Shown: positions 1-8,848, counted from the first letter of the stretch. The stretch: 13,768 nt of DNA from CALGLS01 sp045105695 (GCA_045105695.1 JBGCDT010000098.1:1-13768), one strand, 5' to 3'. Made by a program: numbers and translations. Notes: generated by a model from the letters alone, not told the origin.

Positions 1-25
1 ACCCATTTTCAAAAAACAAATACTC

Positions 26-1891
26 ATGTTTCCAAAATACGATGTCATAGTAGTAGGAGCCGGACACGCCGGATGTGAAGCTGCCGTAGCTGCCGCCAAC
101 ATGGGCAGCAAAGTACTGCTGGCCACTATGAATATGCAGACCATCGCACAGATGTCTTGCAATCCTGCCATGGGAGGTGTCGCCAAAGGACAAATCGTTC
201 GAGAGATAGATGCGCTCGGTGGCTACTCAGGTATCGTAACGGACCACACGATGATCCAATTTCGGATGCTCAACAAATCCAAAGGACCTGCAATGTGGAG
301 TCCGCGTGCGCAGAGTGATCGGATGTTGTTTGCCAACAAATGGAGAATGATGTTGGAAGAAAATGAAAACATAGATTTCTGGCAGGAGATGATTACGGGT
401 ATCGTCGTGAAAGATGGACGGGCTTGTGGAGTTCATACCGGTATGGGGTTAGACATTGAAAGTAAGTCTGTTGTTTTGACTAATGGTACGTTCCTGAATG
501 GCTTGATTCACATCGGAGAAAAACAATTTGGTGGTGGTCGTGCAGGGGAGAGAGCAGCTACTGGTATTACGGAGCAGTTGGTCGAACTCGGTTTTGAATC
601 TGGCAGAATGAAAACCGGAACGCCTCCACGAATTGATGGTCGCTCCCTCGATTGGAGTCAGATGGAATTACAACCAGGTGATGAAAATCCGAGTAAATTT
701 TCTTTTACAGATACCCCTGATTTGAAAAAGCAGAGACCTTGTCACGTGGCGTATACCAGCTCGGAAGTTCATGAAGTTTTGAAAACAGGTTTTGATCGTT
801 CACCAATGTTCAATGGTCGCATCCGAGGAATTGGTCCTCGCTATTGCCCTTCTATTGAAGACAAGATTGAACGTTTTTCTGAAAAGGATAGTCATCAATT
901 ATTCGTCGAACCAGAAGGCTGGAATACCTGTGAAATTTATGTCAACGGTTTCTCTTCTTCTCTTCCGGAAGATGTGCAGTACAAAGCTTTGCGTAAAATA
1001 AAAGGCTTTGAAAATGCAAAAATGTTCCGTCCAGGTTATGCCATAGAGTACGACTTCTTTCAACCTACGCAATTGAGTATTTCTTTGGAAACAAAGTTGG
1101 TGAAAAACTTATTCTTCGCTGGACAAATAAATGGAACTACTGGTTATGAAGAAGCAGCTTGTCAGGGGCTCATGGCTGGTACGAATGCACACCTTGCGGT
1201 AAATGAACAAGACCCTTTCATTCTAAAAAGATCAGATGCTTACATCGGTGTTTTGATTGACGACTTGGTAAACAAAGGCACAAAGGAACCTTACCGCATG
1301 TTTACTTCCAGAGCAGAATATCGCATCCTCCTCCGACAGGACAATGCCGACCTTCGTCTAACACCCATTGCTCAAAAACTTGGGGTAAAAGGACTCGAAG
1401 AAAGAATGGCCGTCGTAGAACAAAAGGTAGAACAAGAGCGAGAAATAACAAGACACTTCCGTAAACTCAGCGTCTCTCCTGATACCGTTAATCCATATTT
1501 GGAAACCCTCAGTTCTGCTCCAACGAAGCAAAAGGTAAAACTACACTCTATCCTCATTCGTCCGAATGTAAATATTGAAAGTTTGCGTCAGTATGTCTCT
1601 GAGTTGGACAGCTTTTTAAAAGATTATCCTTCTGAGGTTATTACCCTTGCGGAAACTTCTATGAAGTATGAAGGCTATATTCGCAAAGAAGAAGAGATGG
1701 TCGAGAAGATGAATCGCCTGGAATCTGTTCTATTAAAATCGGATATCGATTACAACATATTGGAGTCTTTGTCTTCAGAAGCTCGGGAAAAACTTACGCA
1801 AATCAAACCGCGCACTATAGGACAAGCAAGTAGAATCAGTGGGGTATCTCCCTCTGATATTTCTGTGTTGTTGGTGCATATGGGCCGCTAG
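26..1891 (+). CDS. mnmG: tRNA uridine-5-carboxymethylaminomethyl(34) synthesis enzyme MnmG
   Basis: This FAD-dependent enzyme works with MnmE to add the (carboxymethyl)aminomethyl group to U34 of tRNAs reading NNA/NNG codons, in the cytoplasm. What is seen: an N-terminal dinucleotide-binding loop GAGHAG at residues 11-16, the family signature SCNPAMGG at 44-51 followed by AKGQIVREIDALGG, TNGTFLNG and the glycine-rich FGGGRAGE around 155-175, KTGTPPRIDGRSLD near 200, and RYCPSIEDK with the conserved cysteine at residue 274. The C-terminal helical MnmE-binding domain is present (YEGYIRKEEEMVEKM, then the closing RTIGQASRISGVSPSDISVLL). At 621 residues it is the usual full length, with no frameshift. 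The ATG follows an A-rich leader without a Shine-Dalgarno sequence, which is normal for Bacteroidota. Only 25 bases of upstream sequence are in the window, so its promoter is not visible. No obvious terminator follows it. Confidence 0.98.
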   Translation: MFPKYDVIVVGAGHAGCEAAVAAANMGSKVLLATMNMQTIAQMSCNPAMGGVAKGQIVREIDALGGYSGIVTDHTMIQFRMLNKSKGPAMWSPRAQSDRMLFANKWRMMLEENENIDFWQEMITGIVVKDGRACGVHTGMGLDIESKSVVLTNGTFLNGLIHIGEKQFGGGRAGERAATGITEQLVELGFESGRMKTGTPPRIDGRSLDWSQMELQPGDENPSKFSFTDTPDLKKQRPCHVAYTSSEVHEVLKTGFDRSPMFNGRIRGIGPRYCPSIEDKIERFSEKDSHQLFVEPEGWNTCEIYVNGFSSSLPEDVQYKALRKIKGFENAKMFRPGYAIEYDFFQPTQLSISLETKLVKNLFFAGQINGTTGYEEAACQGLMAGTNAHLAVNEQDPFILKRSDAYIGVLIDDLVNKGTKEPYRMFTSRAEYRILLRQDNADLRLTPIAQKLGVKGLEERMAVVEQKVEQEREITRHFRKLSVSPDTVNPYLETLSSAPTKQKVKLHSILIRPNVNIESLRQYVSELDSFLKDYPSEVITLAETSMKYEGYIRKEEEMVEKMNRLESVLLKSDIDYNILESLSSEAREKLTQIKPRTIGQASRISGVSPSDISVLLVHMGR

Positions 1892-2083
1892 ACTAACTAA
1901 ATTCTTGCACAGCTTCAACAATAGAATATAGGATTTTCATCGATTTGAGATGTTGGAAATAATTGCACGGCCTACTTTGCAAAGTTCTGCCTCTTCTCTC
2001 CATAAATTTAAGGTCTCTTTCAGAAAGATACCTCAATAGTCATATCACAATATTTTACTACTTTTGCTGTTTATTAAACATCA

Positions 2084-2105
2084 AAGTACGATTCATTTCG
2101 TACTT
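2084..2105. repeat. Perfect 8-bp inverted repeat at the -33 region (possible operator)
   Basis: The arms AAGTACGA (2084-2091) and TCGTACTT (2098-2105) are exact reverse complements separated by six bases (TTCATT). The right arm overlaps the expected -33 element of the promoter for the downstream membrane-protein gene, a position where a bound repressor would block RNA polymerase. It could equally be a chance structure; no T run follows, so it is not an intrinsic terminator. Confidence 0.45.
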
Positions 2106-2128
2106 AATGCCTTTTTATGGTATCTTTG
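2096..2128 (+). promoter_or_regulatory. Bacteroidota-type promoter for the DUF2723 gene
   Basis: TATCTTTG at 2121-2128 matches the Bacteroidota -7 consensus TAnnTTTG exactly. A TTTC at 2096-2099 matches three of four bases of the -33 TTTG at a spacing of 21. Transcription would start near 2135-2140, leaving a leader of about 45 bases before the ATG at 2184, where AAGGA lies at 2176-2180. Confidence 0.6.
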
Positions 2129-2183
2129 ATGACCTTTTTGCGTAAAGCAAATACGCCGAACACGCTAAATTACTTAAGGAAAT

Positions 2184-5100
2184 ATGAATTCGAACAAAAG
2201 ATTATATACGATTGCAGGATGGACTGTTTTTGCTATTGCAATGATTGTTTATTTTTTCTCTGTAGAACGAACTGGTAGTCTTTGGGACTGTGGGGAGTTT
2301 ATCACCGGAGCGCACAAATTACAAGTAGTTCACCCGCCAGGAGCGCCACTCTTTATTTTGATCGGACGACTATTCACCTTCGTAGCTGAGTTGTTTTCAG
2401 ACAATCCAGAAGATATTGCTTTTTCTGTCAACCTTATGTCTGGAGCTTGTACGGCACTAGCAGCTGCGCTGATTTGCTGGATTACTATCATGTTAGGTAA
2501 ACTCGCTTTAGTAGGTAGAGAAAATGAAGAGGATAGTACTCAAGCTATTTCATTAGCTGGCTCAGGAGTGGTTGCTGGATTGTGTACTGCCTTTGCAACT
2601 TCTATTTGGTTTTCTGCTGTGGAAGGAGAGGTGTATGCGATGTCTACCTTCTTTACCGCTTTGACGTTTTGGGCAGTTATCAAATGGTATAGCTTACCAG
2701 ATAAACCAGAGTCAGATCGTTGGTTGATTTTTGCCATTTACTCGGCTGGACTTTCTATTGGCGTTCACTTACTAAGTTTGTTGACCTTCCCTGCTTTAGG
2801 ACTTTTTTACTATTTTAAAAAATACGAAAAGCCAAATATCAAAGGAATGGCGCTAGGTGCTATCGGTGGTTTGGTATTTTTAGTTTTCATACAAAAAGTA
2901 ATTATTGTTGGTATTCCAAAACTGTGGTCAGCTTTTGAATTACTTACTGTAAATAGCTTAGGTCTACCTTTCCATAGTGGAATCGTACCTACCGTATTGG
3001 TTCTTATTGCATTGGTATATTTTGGTTTACGTTGGGCGCACAACAAGCGAAATCCACTTGCTCAATATCTGATTATCGCTTCTACATTAGTAGTCATAGG
3101 ATTCTCTACTATTGGAGTCGTTGTCATCAGAGCCAATGCGAATACGCCAATTAACATGAACAACCCATCAGATGTTTTTCGTCTGATCCCTTATATCAAT
3201 CGTGAGCAGTATGGAGAACGACCTTTACTTAAAGGACCACACTTCAATGGTAAATTAGCTTCTACAGAAGTAACCGACCGCTATGGAAAGGTAGGCGACC
3301 GCTACGAGTTAGTAGAACAAAAAATATCTCAATCCTGGGACCCTTCTGGCGAAATGCTTTTCCCAAGAATGGGACATATGGATCCTAATAGAAAGCCACT
3401 CTACTACCAGTGGATGGGCCGTCAGTCCGGTAATCCAACGATGGGTGATAACATCTACTACTTCCTTCGCTATCAGGTTGGATGGATGTACTGGCGTTAT
3501 TTTATGTGGAACTTCTCCGGTCGTCAAAACGGTGAGCAGGGTTTCTTCCCTCAGGATTTAAAGAGCGGCCATTGGATTTCTGGAATTCCATTTATTGACA
3601 ATGCAAGACTTTTCGATCAGGCCGCAATGCCCGAAAGCATGAAAGAGAAACAGGCACGGAATCGTTATTTTATGATTCCACTAATTCTTGGATTGTTCGG
3701 GGTCTTCTTCCATTTCAAAAGGAGACCGAATGACTTCATTGGTTTACTCGCACTCTTTGTCATTACAGGTATTGGAATTATTATTTACTCCAATCAACCT
3801 CCTAATGAACCCCGAGAACGAGACTACGTTTTGGCCGGTTCCATATTCACTTTCTGTATCTGGATTGGGATGGGCGTATTAGCTCTAACAAACATATTAC
3901 GGGAGCGTGCAAAGCTGGATGGAAAGCTAGCCAGTCCTATTGCGATAGCTGTGGCCTTGTCTGCTCCCCTACTAATGGGAACACAAAACTTTGACGACAA
4001 CAGTCGAAGACACCACAAAGGCTCGCGTGATTATGCTGCTAACTTTTTGAATAGTTGTGAAGAAAACGCCATCATCTTTACCTATGGTGATAATGATACT
4101 TATCCACTTTGGTACGCACAAGAAATTGAAAATATCAGAACGGATGTTCGAGTAGTTAACTTGAGTTTGATCGCAGTGGATTGGTATATTGATCAGTTGC
4201 GAAGAAAGGTGAATAACTCACCTGCCATTAAGATGAGTATTCCTAGAGATGCGATGTACGGTAAGAAACGGATTCAAATTCCATTCATTGAAAAAGCAGA
4301 AAGTATGGCGCTTTTAGATGCTTTGAAATGGGTTGGAGAAGATCACCCTGTGCCTTTGCAAAATGGCAAATCATTGGAGAGTTTCATGCCAACTAAGAAT
4401 GTTTACATTCCAGTAAATAAACGTCGTGTCATTGAAAACGGAACCGTAAGTATTAAGGATACTGCAAAGATTGTAGACCGAGTTGCCTTCTCTTTAGGAA
4501 GCAGTAGCTTTATGTTCAAAGGTGACTTAGCCATTTTAGACATCCTGGCTTCCAATGCTTTTGAACGCCCGGTTTATTTTGCAGTGACTTGTCGTCCAGA
4601 GTCTCTACATGGCTTGGATAATTATTTTGAGCTGGAAGGATTGTCATTGCGTTTTATTCCTGTAAAGAGTGGAGGTGATAGAAAATACGGTATGGTTGGA
4701 AAAGGTCGTGTAGACTTAGAAACAGCTTATAATAACATTATGGAGCGGTTCCGCTGGGGTAACTTTGATAAACAACGATTATTTGTAGATCGTAGTTACG
4801 GACCAAGTATTCAGACTATTCGTGTAGCGATGATGCGCTTGGGAGAAGAGTTATTAAAAGCAGGTGATAAGGAACGTGCGGTAGCTATAGTAGATCAATA
4901 CTTCGAAGCTTTCCCGCATATGAATTTCCCTTTTGATGGAAATACAATGATTTTCATAAATATGTATGAGCAGGCAGGAGAGCATGAGAAAGCACTTCCA
5001 CAGATCAGAACTTTAGCTACTGAAACAGCAGAGCAATTACAATTCTTAATGTACGGACTCACGTCCGATGAATTACAATCTGGCTTTACTCAGGATTTCA

Positions 5101-5228
5101 GTAATTACCAAAGAGTGAAAAATGATTTACTAAGACTCGCTGGTGAAACTGGTGATAGTCAGCTTGCGAAAGAATTGAAAGAACTGTTCGCCCCTTTTGA
5201 TTTGGGTGCTACAGAAAACAGAAAATAA
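2184..5228 (+). CDS. DUF2723 family membrane protein, TMEM260-like probable protein O-glycosyltransferase
   Basis: This is a 1014-residue integral membrane protein of the DUF2723 family, common in Bacteroidota and related to eukaryotic TMEM260, which is a protein O-mannosyltransferase. After a first membrane helix (about 10-27) comes the signature WDCGEF with D35 and E38, followed by HPPGAP at 50-55; an acidic motif in the first external loop is typical of GT-C glycosyltransferases. About eight more hydrophobic segments reach residue 320. A soluble stretch follows, then helices at roughly 496-512, 516-535, 548-567 and 584-600. The C-terminal part (from about 620) is soluble and carries the family-typical FTYGDNDTYPLWYAQE. 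By analogy it would transfer a sugar from a lipid donor to exported proteins; donor and acceptor cannot be read from the sequence. It has its own promoter and terminator, so it appears monocistronic. Family assignment is firm; the enzymatic role is inferred. Confidence 0.9.
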   Translation: MNSNKRLYTIAGWTVFAIAMIVYFFSVERTGSLWDCGEFITGAHKLQVVHPPGAPLFILIGRLFTFVAELFSDNPEDIAFSVNLMSGACTALAAALICWITIMLGKLALVGRENEEDSTQAISLAGSGVVAGLCTAFATSIWFSAVEGEVYAMSTFFTALTFWAVIKWYSLPDKPESDRWLIFAIYSAGLSIGVHLLSLLTFPALGLFYYFKKYEKPNIKGMALGAIGGLVFLVFIQKVIIVGIPKLWSAFELLTVNSLGLPFHSGIVPTVLVLIALVYFGLRWAHNKRNPLAQYLIIASTLVVIGFSTIGVVVIRANANTPINMNNPSDVFRLIPYINREQYGERPLLKGPHFNGKLASTEVTDRYGKVGDRYELVEQKISQSWDPSGEMLFPRMGHMDPNRKPLYYQWMGRQSGNPTMGDNIYYFLRYQVGWMYWRYFMWNFSGRQNGEQGFFPQDLKSGHWISGIPFIDNARLFDQAAMPESMKEKQARNRYFMIPLILGLFGVFFHFKRRPNDFIGLLALFVITGIGIIIYSNQPPNEPRERDYVLAGSIFTFCIWIGMGVLALTNILRERAKLDGKLASPIAIAVALSAPLLMGTQNFDDNSRRHHKGSRDYAANFLNSCEENAIIFTYGDNDTYPLWYAQEIENIRTDVRVVNLSLIAVDWYIDQLRRKVNNSPAIKMSIPRDAMYGKKRIQIPFIEKAESMALLDALKWVGEDHPVPLQNGKSLESFMPTKNVYIPVNKRRVIENGTVSIKDTAKIVDRVAFSLGSSSFMFKGDLAILDILASNAFERPVYFAVTCRPESLHGLDNYFELEGLSLRFIPVKSGGDRKYGMVGKGRVDLETAYNNIMERFRWGNFDKQRLFVDRSYGPSIQTIRVAMMRLGEELLKAGDKERAVAIVDQYFEAFPHMNFPFDGNTMIFINMYEQAGEHEKALPQIRTLATETAEQLQFLMYGLTSDELQSGFTQDFSNYQRVKNDLLRLAGETGDSQLAKELKELFAPFDLGATENRK

Positions 5229-5286
5229 AGAAAAGACTGTTTCTTAGGTAAATGAACCCCACGACGATTGTCTTATAAAAACTTAA

Positions 5287-5323
5287 ATGACGTACTGGGT
5301 TATTCCAGTGCGTCATTTTTTTA
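5287..5323 (+). terminator. Intrinsic terminator after the DUF2723 gene
   Basis: A 12-bp stem (ATGACGTACTGG at 5287-5298 with CCAGTGCGTCAT at 5305-5316, one T-G wobble) has a six-base loop and is followed directly by a seven-T run. It ends transcription of the membrane-protein gene before rpiB. Confidence 0.88.
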
Positions 5324-5351
5324 TACCTTTTTCAAAATTTAAAACATAACT

Positions 5352-5795
5352 ATGTCTGCAAAGAAAACAATTGCCATCGGTGGAGATCACGCCGGGTTTG
5401 AGTACAAAGAAAGTATTATTAAATCTCTCACTAAAAAGGGATATAAAGTAATTGACAAAGGCCCTTACTCTGAGGACTCTGTGGATTATCCAGATTTTGT
5501 TCATCCTGTCGCAGAGTTGGTCGAAGAGAAAAAAGCACGTTTTGGAATTTTGATTTGCGGAAGCGGAAACGGAGTAGCAATGACTGCCAATAAACATAAA
5601 AAAGTCCGTGCTGCGCTCACATGGAATAATCAACTCGCCTCCCTTGCACGCCAACATAACAATGCAAACATTCTTTGTATCCCTGCTCGTTTTGTAACCA
5701 GCAAAATGGCGCACATGATGGTGAAGACTTTTTTGGAAACAGACTTTGAAGGAGGACGACATAAACGAAGAGTAGGAAAGATTTCTAAGTGTTGA
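5352..5795 (+). CDS. rpiB: Ribose-5-phosphate isomerase B
   Basis: This cytoplasmic enzyme of the non-oxidative pentose phosphate pathway interconverts ribulose 5-phosphate and ribose 5-phosphate. The LacAB/RpiB fold is complete at 147 residues, the usual length. What is seen: GGDHAGFEYK with D12 and H13 at the substrate site, DYPDF at 45-49, the anion-binding loop CGSGNG at 69-74 with C69 in the position of the catalytic base cysteine of E. coli RpiB, H102 in RQHNNAN matching the ring-opening histidine, and a basic C-terminal RHKRRVGKI that binds phosphate. It lies 123 bases after the DUF2723 gene, beyond a strong terminator. TACCTTTT at 5324-5331, one base off the -7 consensus, could drive it. 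RpiB-like enzymes sometimes act on allose 6-phosphate instead; with no allose genes nearby, ribose 5-phosphate is more likely. Confidence 0.96.
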   Translation: MSAKKTIAIGGDHAGFEYKESIIKSLTKKGYKVIDKGPYSEDSVDYPDFVHPVAELVEEKKARFGILICGSGNGVAMTANKHKKVRAALTWNNQLASLARQHNNANILCIPARFVTSKMAHMMVKTFLETDFEGGRHKRRVGKISKC

Positions 5796-5928
5796 TTTTG
5801 AAAGTCTTTGGTCTTTGGATCTTAGCCTTTAGCTATCACTGCCTATACGAATTTGTACTTTTACACTAAACTAACGCTGACTCTTTCGCTGTCTCAAATA
5901 TTTCAATTTAGCAAAACGTTTATTCAAT

Positions 5929-7569
5929 ATGAAAAAGAAATTATTAAACCTGATGTTCCTCTGCTTAAGCAGTTCTTTCTTATTCGCGCAAAGTCCTAAT
6001 GCGGCTCGCGACGCACAAGAATTTAAGAAAAAGCAAAAGGAAGAACAGCGAGATGCTAGCTTTATTGAAACCATTGCATCGACTATTACTTCAAAAGATC
6101 TCCGAGAGCACCTTACGATAATCGCTTCTGATGAATTCGAGGGAAGAGAAACCGGAGAACCTGGAAATGACAAAGCTGCTAAATATATTGCTAATCATTT
6201 TAGAGGATTAGGATTACCAACTGTTGGTCCTAACAATGACTATTTTCAACCTGTGATTTTCACTTGGACGAGGTGGAATAATGTAGCCCTTGAGGTCAGG
6301 GGTAAAAAGTTTCGTCACCTTTGGGACTACGTTACTTTTCCTGAAAGAAACAATAGCCAACCTTCTATAAAAACGGATGAGGTTATTTTCTTGGGCTATG
6401 GAATTGATGACCCAGAATACAGTGACTACAAAGGCGTAGATGTAAAAGACAAAGTAATTTTGATTTACAAAGGAGAGCCTGTCAGTAGAAAAGGAAAATC
6501 GCAAATAACCGGTACAAAGACTTTGTCTGAATGGTCTGACAGCTGGGAGAAAAAATTAATCGCCGCTAAAGAGAACGGAGTCAAAACCGTTTTGATTATC
6601 GAAAACCAGATTCAGAAAATGGTAAGTAAGAATCGTAATTTCTTGGTTGGTCCAAAAATCACCCTTGGAGAAGAAGGACGTGCTGCTGAAAAGTATGCTA
6701 ATAGTTATTTCATTTCTACCAGCATCGCAAAAGAAATCATGGGCGGCAAATATAAAAAAGTAGTAAAGGCCAGAAAGAAAATGCAACGACGTGGAAAATC
6801 AAAAGCGGTTACTATTCCTGTTACATTGGAATTGAAGCAAGACAAATATCAGCGTCAGCTCATTGGCAATAACGTACTCGGTTATGTAGAAGGCTCTGAT
6901 CCAAAGTTGAAACACGAACTTGTTGTACTCACTGCACATTATGATCACCTTGGAAAGAAAGGAGATGATATTTTCAACGGAGCAGACGACAATGGTTCTG
7001 GTACTTCTACTATTTTGGAAGTTGCAGAAGCATTTGCAAAAGCAAAAGAGCAAGGGAAAGGCGCTCGCCGATCTGTCCTTTTGATGCTAGTCACTGGAGA
7101 GGAGAAAGGTTTGCTAGGTTCTCAATATTATGTGGAACGACCGATCTTTCCTTTGAAAAACACCATCGTTGATATCAACGTAGACATGGTCGGTCGTGTA
7201 GATGAAAAGTATAAAGACAATCCAAATTATGTATACGTCATTGGTTCTGACCGACTGAGTACAGAGCTTCATGAGATCAATGAATCTGTAAATAAAAAGT
7301 ACACGAATTTAACTTTGGATTATACCTACAATGCAGAGAGTGATCCGAACCGCTACTACTACCGTTCCGATCATTACAACTTTGCAGAAAAAGGAATTCC
7401 TGCTATTTTCTATTTCAATGGAACGCATGCTGATTATCACAGGTCTACAGATACGGTTGAAAAAATCAACTTTGAGAAAATGGAAACTATTGGGCGATTG
7501 GTTTTTCATACGGCTTGGGAATTAGCCAATCGCGATAAGCGAATCATTGTGGATGTAAAGCAAAAATAA
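5929..7569 (+). CDS. Secreted M28 family zinc metallopeptidase with PA-like insert
   Basis: This 546-residue exported peptidase is likely an aminopeptidase. The N-terminus (MKKK, then a hydrophobic run to FLFAQ) is a Sec signal peptide with probable cleavage near residue 20. A charged, low-complexity stretch follows, then a region with DEVIFLGYGIDDPEYSDYKGVDVKDKV-type residues from about 150 to 290 that fits a protease-associated (PA) insert. The M28 catalytic core is intact: H337 and D339 in TAHYDHLG, the GADDNGSG loop with D353/D354, the glutamates E391/E392 in TGEEKGLLGS, D419 in NVDMVGR, and H504 in DYHRSTDT. These are the metal ligands and general base expected for a two-zinc site. The substrate cannot be read from the sequence; nutrient peptide digestion in the periplasm or outside the cell is likely. 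In its 133-base upstream gap only TACTTTTA (5856-5863), one base off consensus, resembles a -7 box. Confidence 0.93.
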   Translation: MKKKLLNLMFLCLSSSFLFAQSPNAARDAQEFKKKQKEEQRDASFIETIASTITSKDLREHLTIIASDEFEGRETGEPGNDKAAKYIANHFRGLGLPTVGPNNDYFQPVIFTWTRWNNVALEVRGKKFRHLWDYVTFPERNNSQPSIKTDEVIFLGYGIDDPEYSDYKGVDVKDKVILIYKGEPVSRKGKSQITGTKTLSEWSDSWEKKLIAAKENGVKTVLIIENQIQKMVSKNRNFLVGPKITLGEEGRAAEKYANSYFISTSIAKEIMGGKYKKVVKARKKMQRRGKSKAVTIPVTLELKQDKYQRQLIGNNVLGYVEGSDPKLKHELVVLTAHYDHLGKKGDDIFNGADDNGSGTSTILEVAEAFAKAKEQGKGARRSVLLMLVTGEEKGLLGSQYYVERPIFPLKNTIVDINVDMVGRVDEKYKDNPNYVYVIGSDRLSTELHEINESVNKKYTNLTLDYTYNAESDPNRYYYRSDHYNFAEKGIPAIFYFNGTHADYHRSTDTVEKINFEKMETIGRLVFHTAWELANRDKRIIVDVKQK

Positions 7570-7585
7570 AACCTGCACCTGCTAT

Positions 7586-7625
7586 AAAAAAAAGAGGACT
7601 CAAGTATTTTGAGTCCTCTTTTTTT
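7586..7625. terminator. Bidirectional intrinsic terminator between the M28 gene and prfA
   Basis: A perfect 10-bp stem (GAGGACTCAA at 7594-7603 with TTGAGTCCTC at 7609-7618) and a five-base loop is flanked by eight A on the left and seven T on the right. It therefore works as a U-tailed terminator on both strands, for the converging M28 and prfA transcripts. Confidence 0.93.
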
Positions 7626-7641
7626 ATTTGTTTTATGGCAA

Positions 7642-8706
7642 CTAGCCCTCAGCTCCTTCCTTCAGCTTTTCCGCATTTTCATAAACGCGCAATGCTTCGA
7701 TGATTTCGCCGATATCACCAGCCAGTACTTTGTCCAGTTTATTTAAACTCAAGCCGATACGATGATCTGTAACTCTGTTCTGAGGAAAGTTATAAGTTCT
7801 AATTTTATCAGAACGGTCTCCCGATCCAACAAGGCTCTTACGTGCGGAAGCGACCTTTGATTCGTGCGCCTCTCGCTGTGCTGCGTAAATTTTCACATAC
7901 AATCGTTGAAGCGCAATTTCTCTATTTTTGATTTGCGAACGACCATCTGTACTTTCAGAAACAATACCTGTTGGCAAGTGCGTAAATCGAACTCCTGATT
8001 CCGTTTTATTTACGTGCTGACCTCCAGCTCCACTTGAACGGAAGGTATCTGTTTTCAAATCTGCTTTATTGATATTCACATCTTCCATTACCAGCTTAGG
8101 CATAGCAACGACAGTAACAGCTGAGGTATGCAATCGCCCTTTTGACTCTGTTTTTGGAACACGCTGTACTCGATGTGCGCCAGACTCAAATTTCAGTTTT
8201 CCAAAAACTTCGTTACCTGTTACTTCGAGTACGAGTTTACTGTAGCCACCAACAGTTCCTTCGTTGATGGTAACGGCTTCTGTTTTCCAACCTTGGTCAT
8301 CAAAGTATTTGGAGTACATCTTATACATGTCTCCTGCAAATAGGCAGGCCTCGTCACCTCCTGTACCTGCACGGATTTCAAAAATCACATCCTTTTCGTC
8401 TTCAGGATCTTTTGGTACGAGTAGTAATTTTATTTTCTCTTCGAGTTCTGCAAGGTTAGGTACCAGCTCATCCAGTTCCATTTGCGCCATTTCCTTCATC
8501 TCAGAATCCCCTAGCATTTCCTTAGCTGTTTCTATATTGCCACTAATTAGAATGTATTCTTCTCTAGCTGCGATAATTTCTTCCAGACTCTTATATTCTT
8601 TGTTTACTTTCATGGAGCGGTCCTGGTCTCCAAAAATCTCTGGATCACTGAGCTGTTCTTCCAGATATACATATCGCTCATGTATGGCGTTTAACTTGTC
8701 TAGCAT
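7642..8706 (-). CDS. prfA: Peptide chain release factor 1 (RF1)
   Basis: RF1 reads UAA and UAG stop codons on the ribosome and triggers release of the finished protein. What is seen: an N-terminal helical domain, the acidic EIRAGTGGDEA motif starting the core, the tripeptide anticodon motif PKT at 184-186 within RVQRVPKTESKGRLHTSA (P-x-T marks RF1; RF2 carries S-P-F), and the catalytic GGQ at 228-230 within SSGAGGQHVNKT, whose glutamine is the PrmC methylation target. The basic region SARKSLVGSGDRSDKIRTYNFPQNRVTDHR is intact. At 354 residues it is normal length. Its promoter with a perfect -7 box lies directly upstream, separate from the anti-sigma-like gene. No prmC (hemK) is adjacent in this window. 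Confidence 0.97.
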   Translation of the reverse strand: MLDKLNAIHERYVYLEEQLSDPEIFGDQDRSMKVNKEYKSLEEIIAAREEYILISGNIETAKEMLGDSEMKEMAQMELDELVPNLAELEEKIKLLLVPKDPEDEKDVIFEIRAGTGGDEACLFAGDMYKMYSKYFDDQGWKTEAVTINEGTVGGYSKLVLEVTGNEVFGKLKFESGAHRVQRVPKTESKGRLHTSAVTVVAMPKLVMEDVNINKADLKTDTFRSSGAGGQHVNKTESGVRFTHLPTGIVSESTDGRSQIKNREIALQRLYVKIYAAQREAHESKVASARKSLVGSGDRSDKIRTYNFPQNRVTDHRIGLSLNKLDKVLAGDIGEIIEALRVYENAEKLKEGAEG

Positions 8707-8728
8707 GTCTTAATTTAATTTGAGCGAG

Positions 8729-8736
8729 CAAAGATA
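8729..8736 (-). promoter_or_regulatory. -7 promoter element of prfA
   Basis: Read on the - strand this is TATCTTTG, an exact match to the Bacteroidota TAnnTTTG -7 box, placed 23 bases before the prfA ATG. The -33 element is weak: a run of TTTT near 8762-8759 is the best candidate at about the right spacing. The leader would be only some 10-16 bases long. Confidence 0.6.
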
Positions 8737-8782
8737 CGGAAAGAATTTAGGTTTTGAGAAAAGGATGAATATTACGAATCTG

Positions 8783-8808
8783 CTGGATCGTTCATTAAGA
8801 ACGTCCAG
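8783..8808. repeat. Hairpin between the anti-sigma-like gene and prfA
   Basis: The two arms form CTGGA plus CGTTC against GAACG plus TCCAG, ten base pairs with one unpaired base (8788) and a five-base loop (8794-8798). It lies after the stop of the anti-sigma-like gene and before the prfA promoter. No T run follows on either strand, so calling it an intrinsic terminator is not justified; a transcript 3'-end structure is possible. Confidence 0.45.
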
Positions 8809-8848
8809 ACAATAAAAACCAGAAAAACATCAACTAGTTAGCGTAACC

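Larger units (their letters stand above)
1892..2183. other. Intergenic region between mnmG and the DUF2723 gene
   Basis: I see no convincing gene in these 292 bases; a 60-codon open frame here has no recognisable features and overlaps the downstream promoter. The region contains a perfect 12-bp palindrome ACTTTGCAAAGT (1974-1985) and an imperfect 23-base inverted repeat (2011-2033, AGGT and TCTTT arms with one mismatch) that lacks a following T run, so it is not a standard terminator. Its right part holds the promoter and inverted repeat listed separately. Confidence 0.6.

Noticed and set aside
2011..2033. Imperfect inverted repeat as a terminator for mnmG
   Set aside because: The loop region is tight, the stem is broken and no T run follows.
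1963..2145. 60-codon open frame on the + strand between mnmG and the DUF2723 gene
   Set aside because: No recognisable domain, it overlaps the -7 box at 2121-2128 and ends just past it; more likely a chance frame.
5313..5762. 149-codon frame antisense to rpiB
   Set aside because: It mirrors the rpiB coding sequence, whose active-site motifs are all intact on the other strand, and it runs over the terminator tail.
5804..5817. Tandem GTCTTTG repeat upstream of the M28 gene
   Set aside because: Only two seven-base copies, not placed like a -33/-7 pair; too short to interpret.
8264..8713. 149-codon serine-rich frame antisense to prfA
   Set aside because: The serine-rich composition is what antisense reading of this prfA segment gives; prfA is complete and certain.
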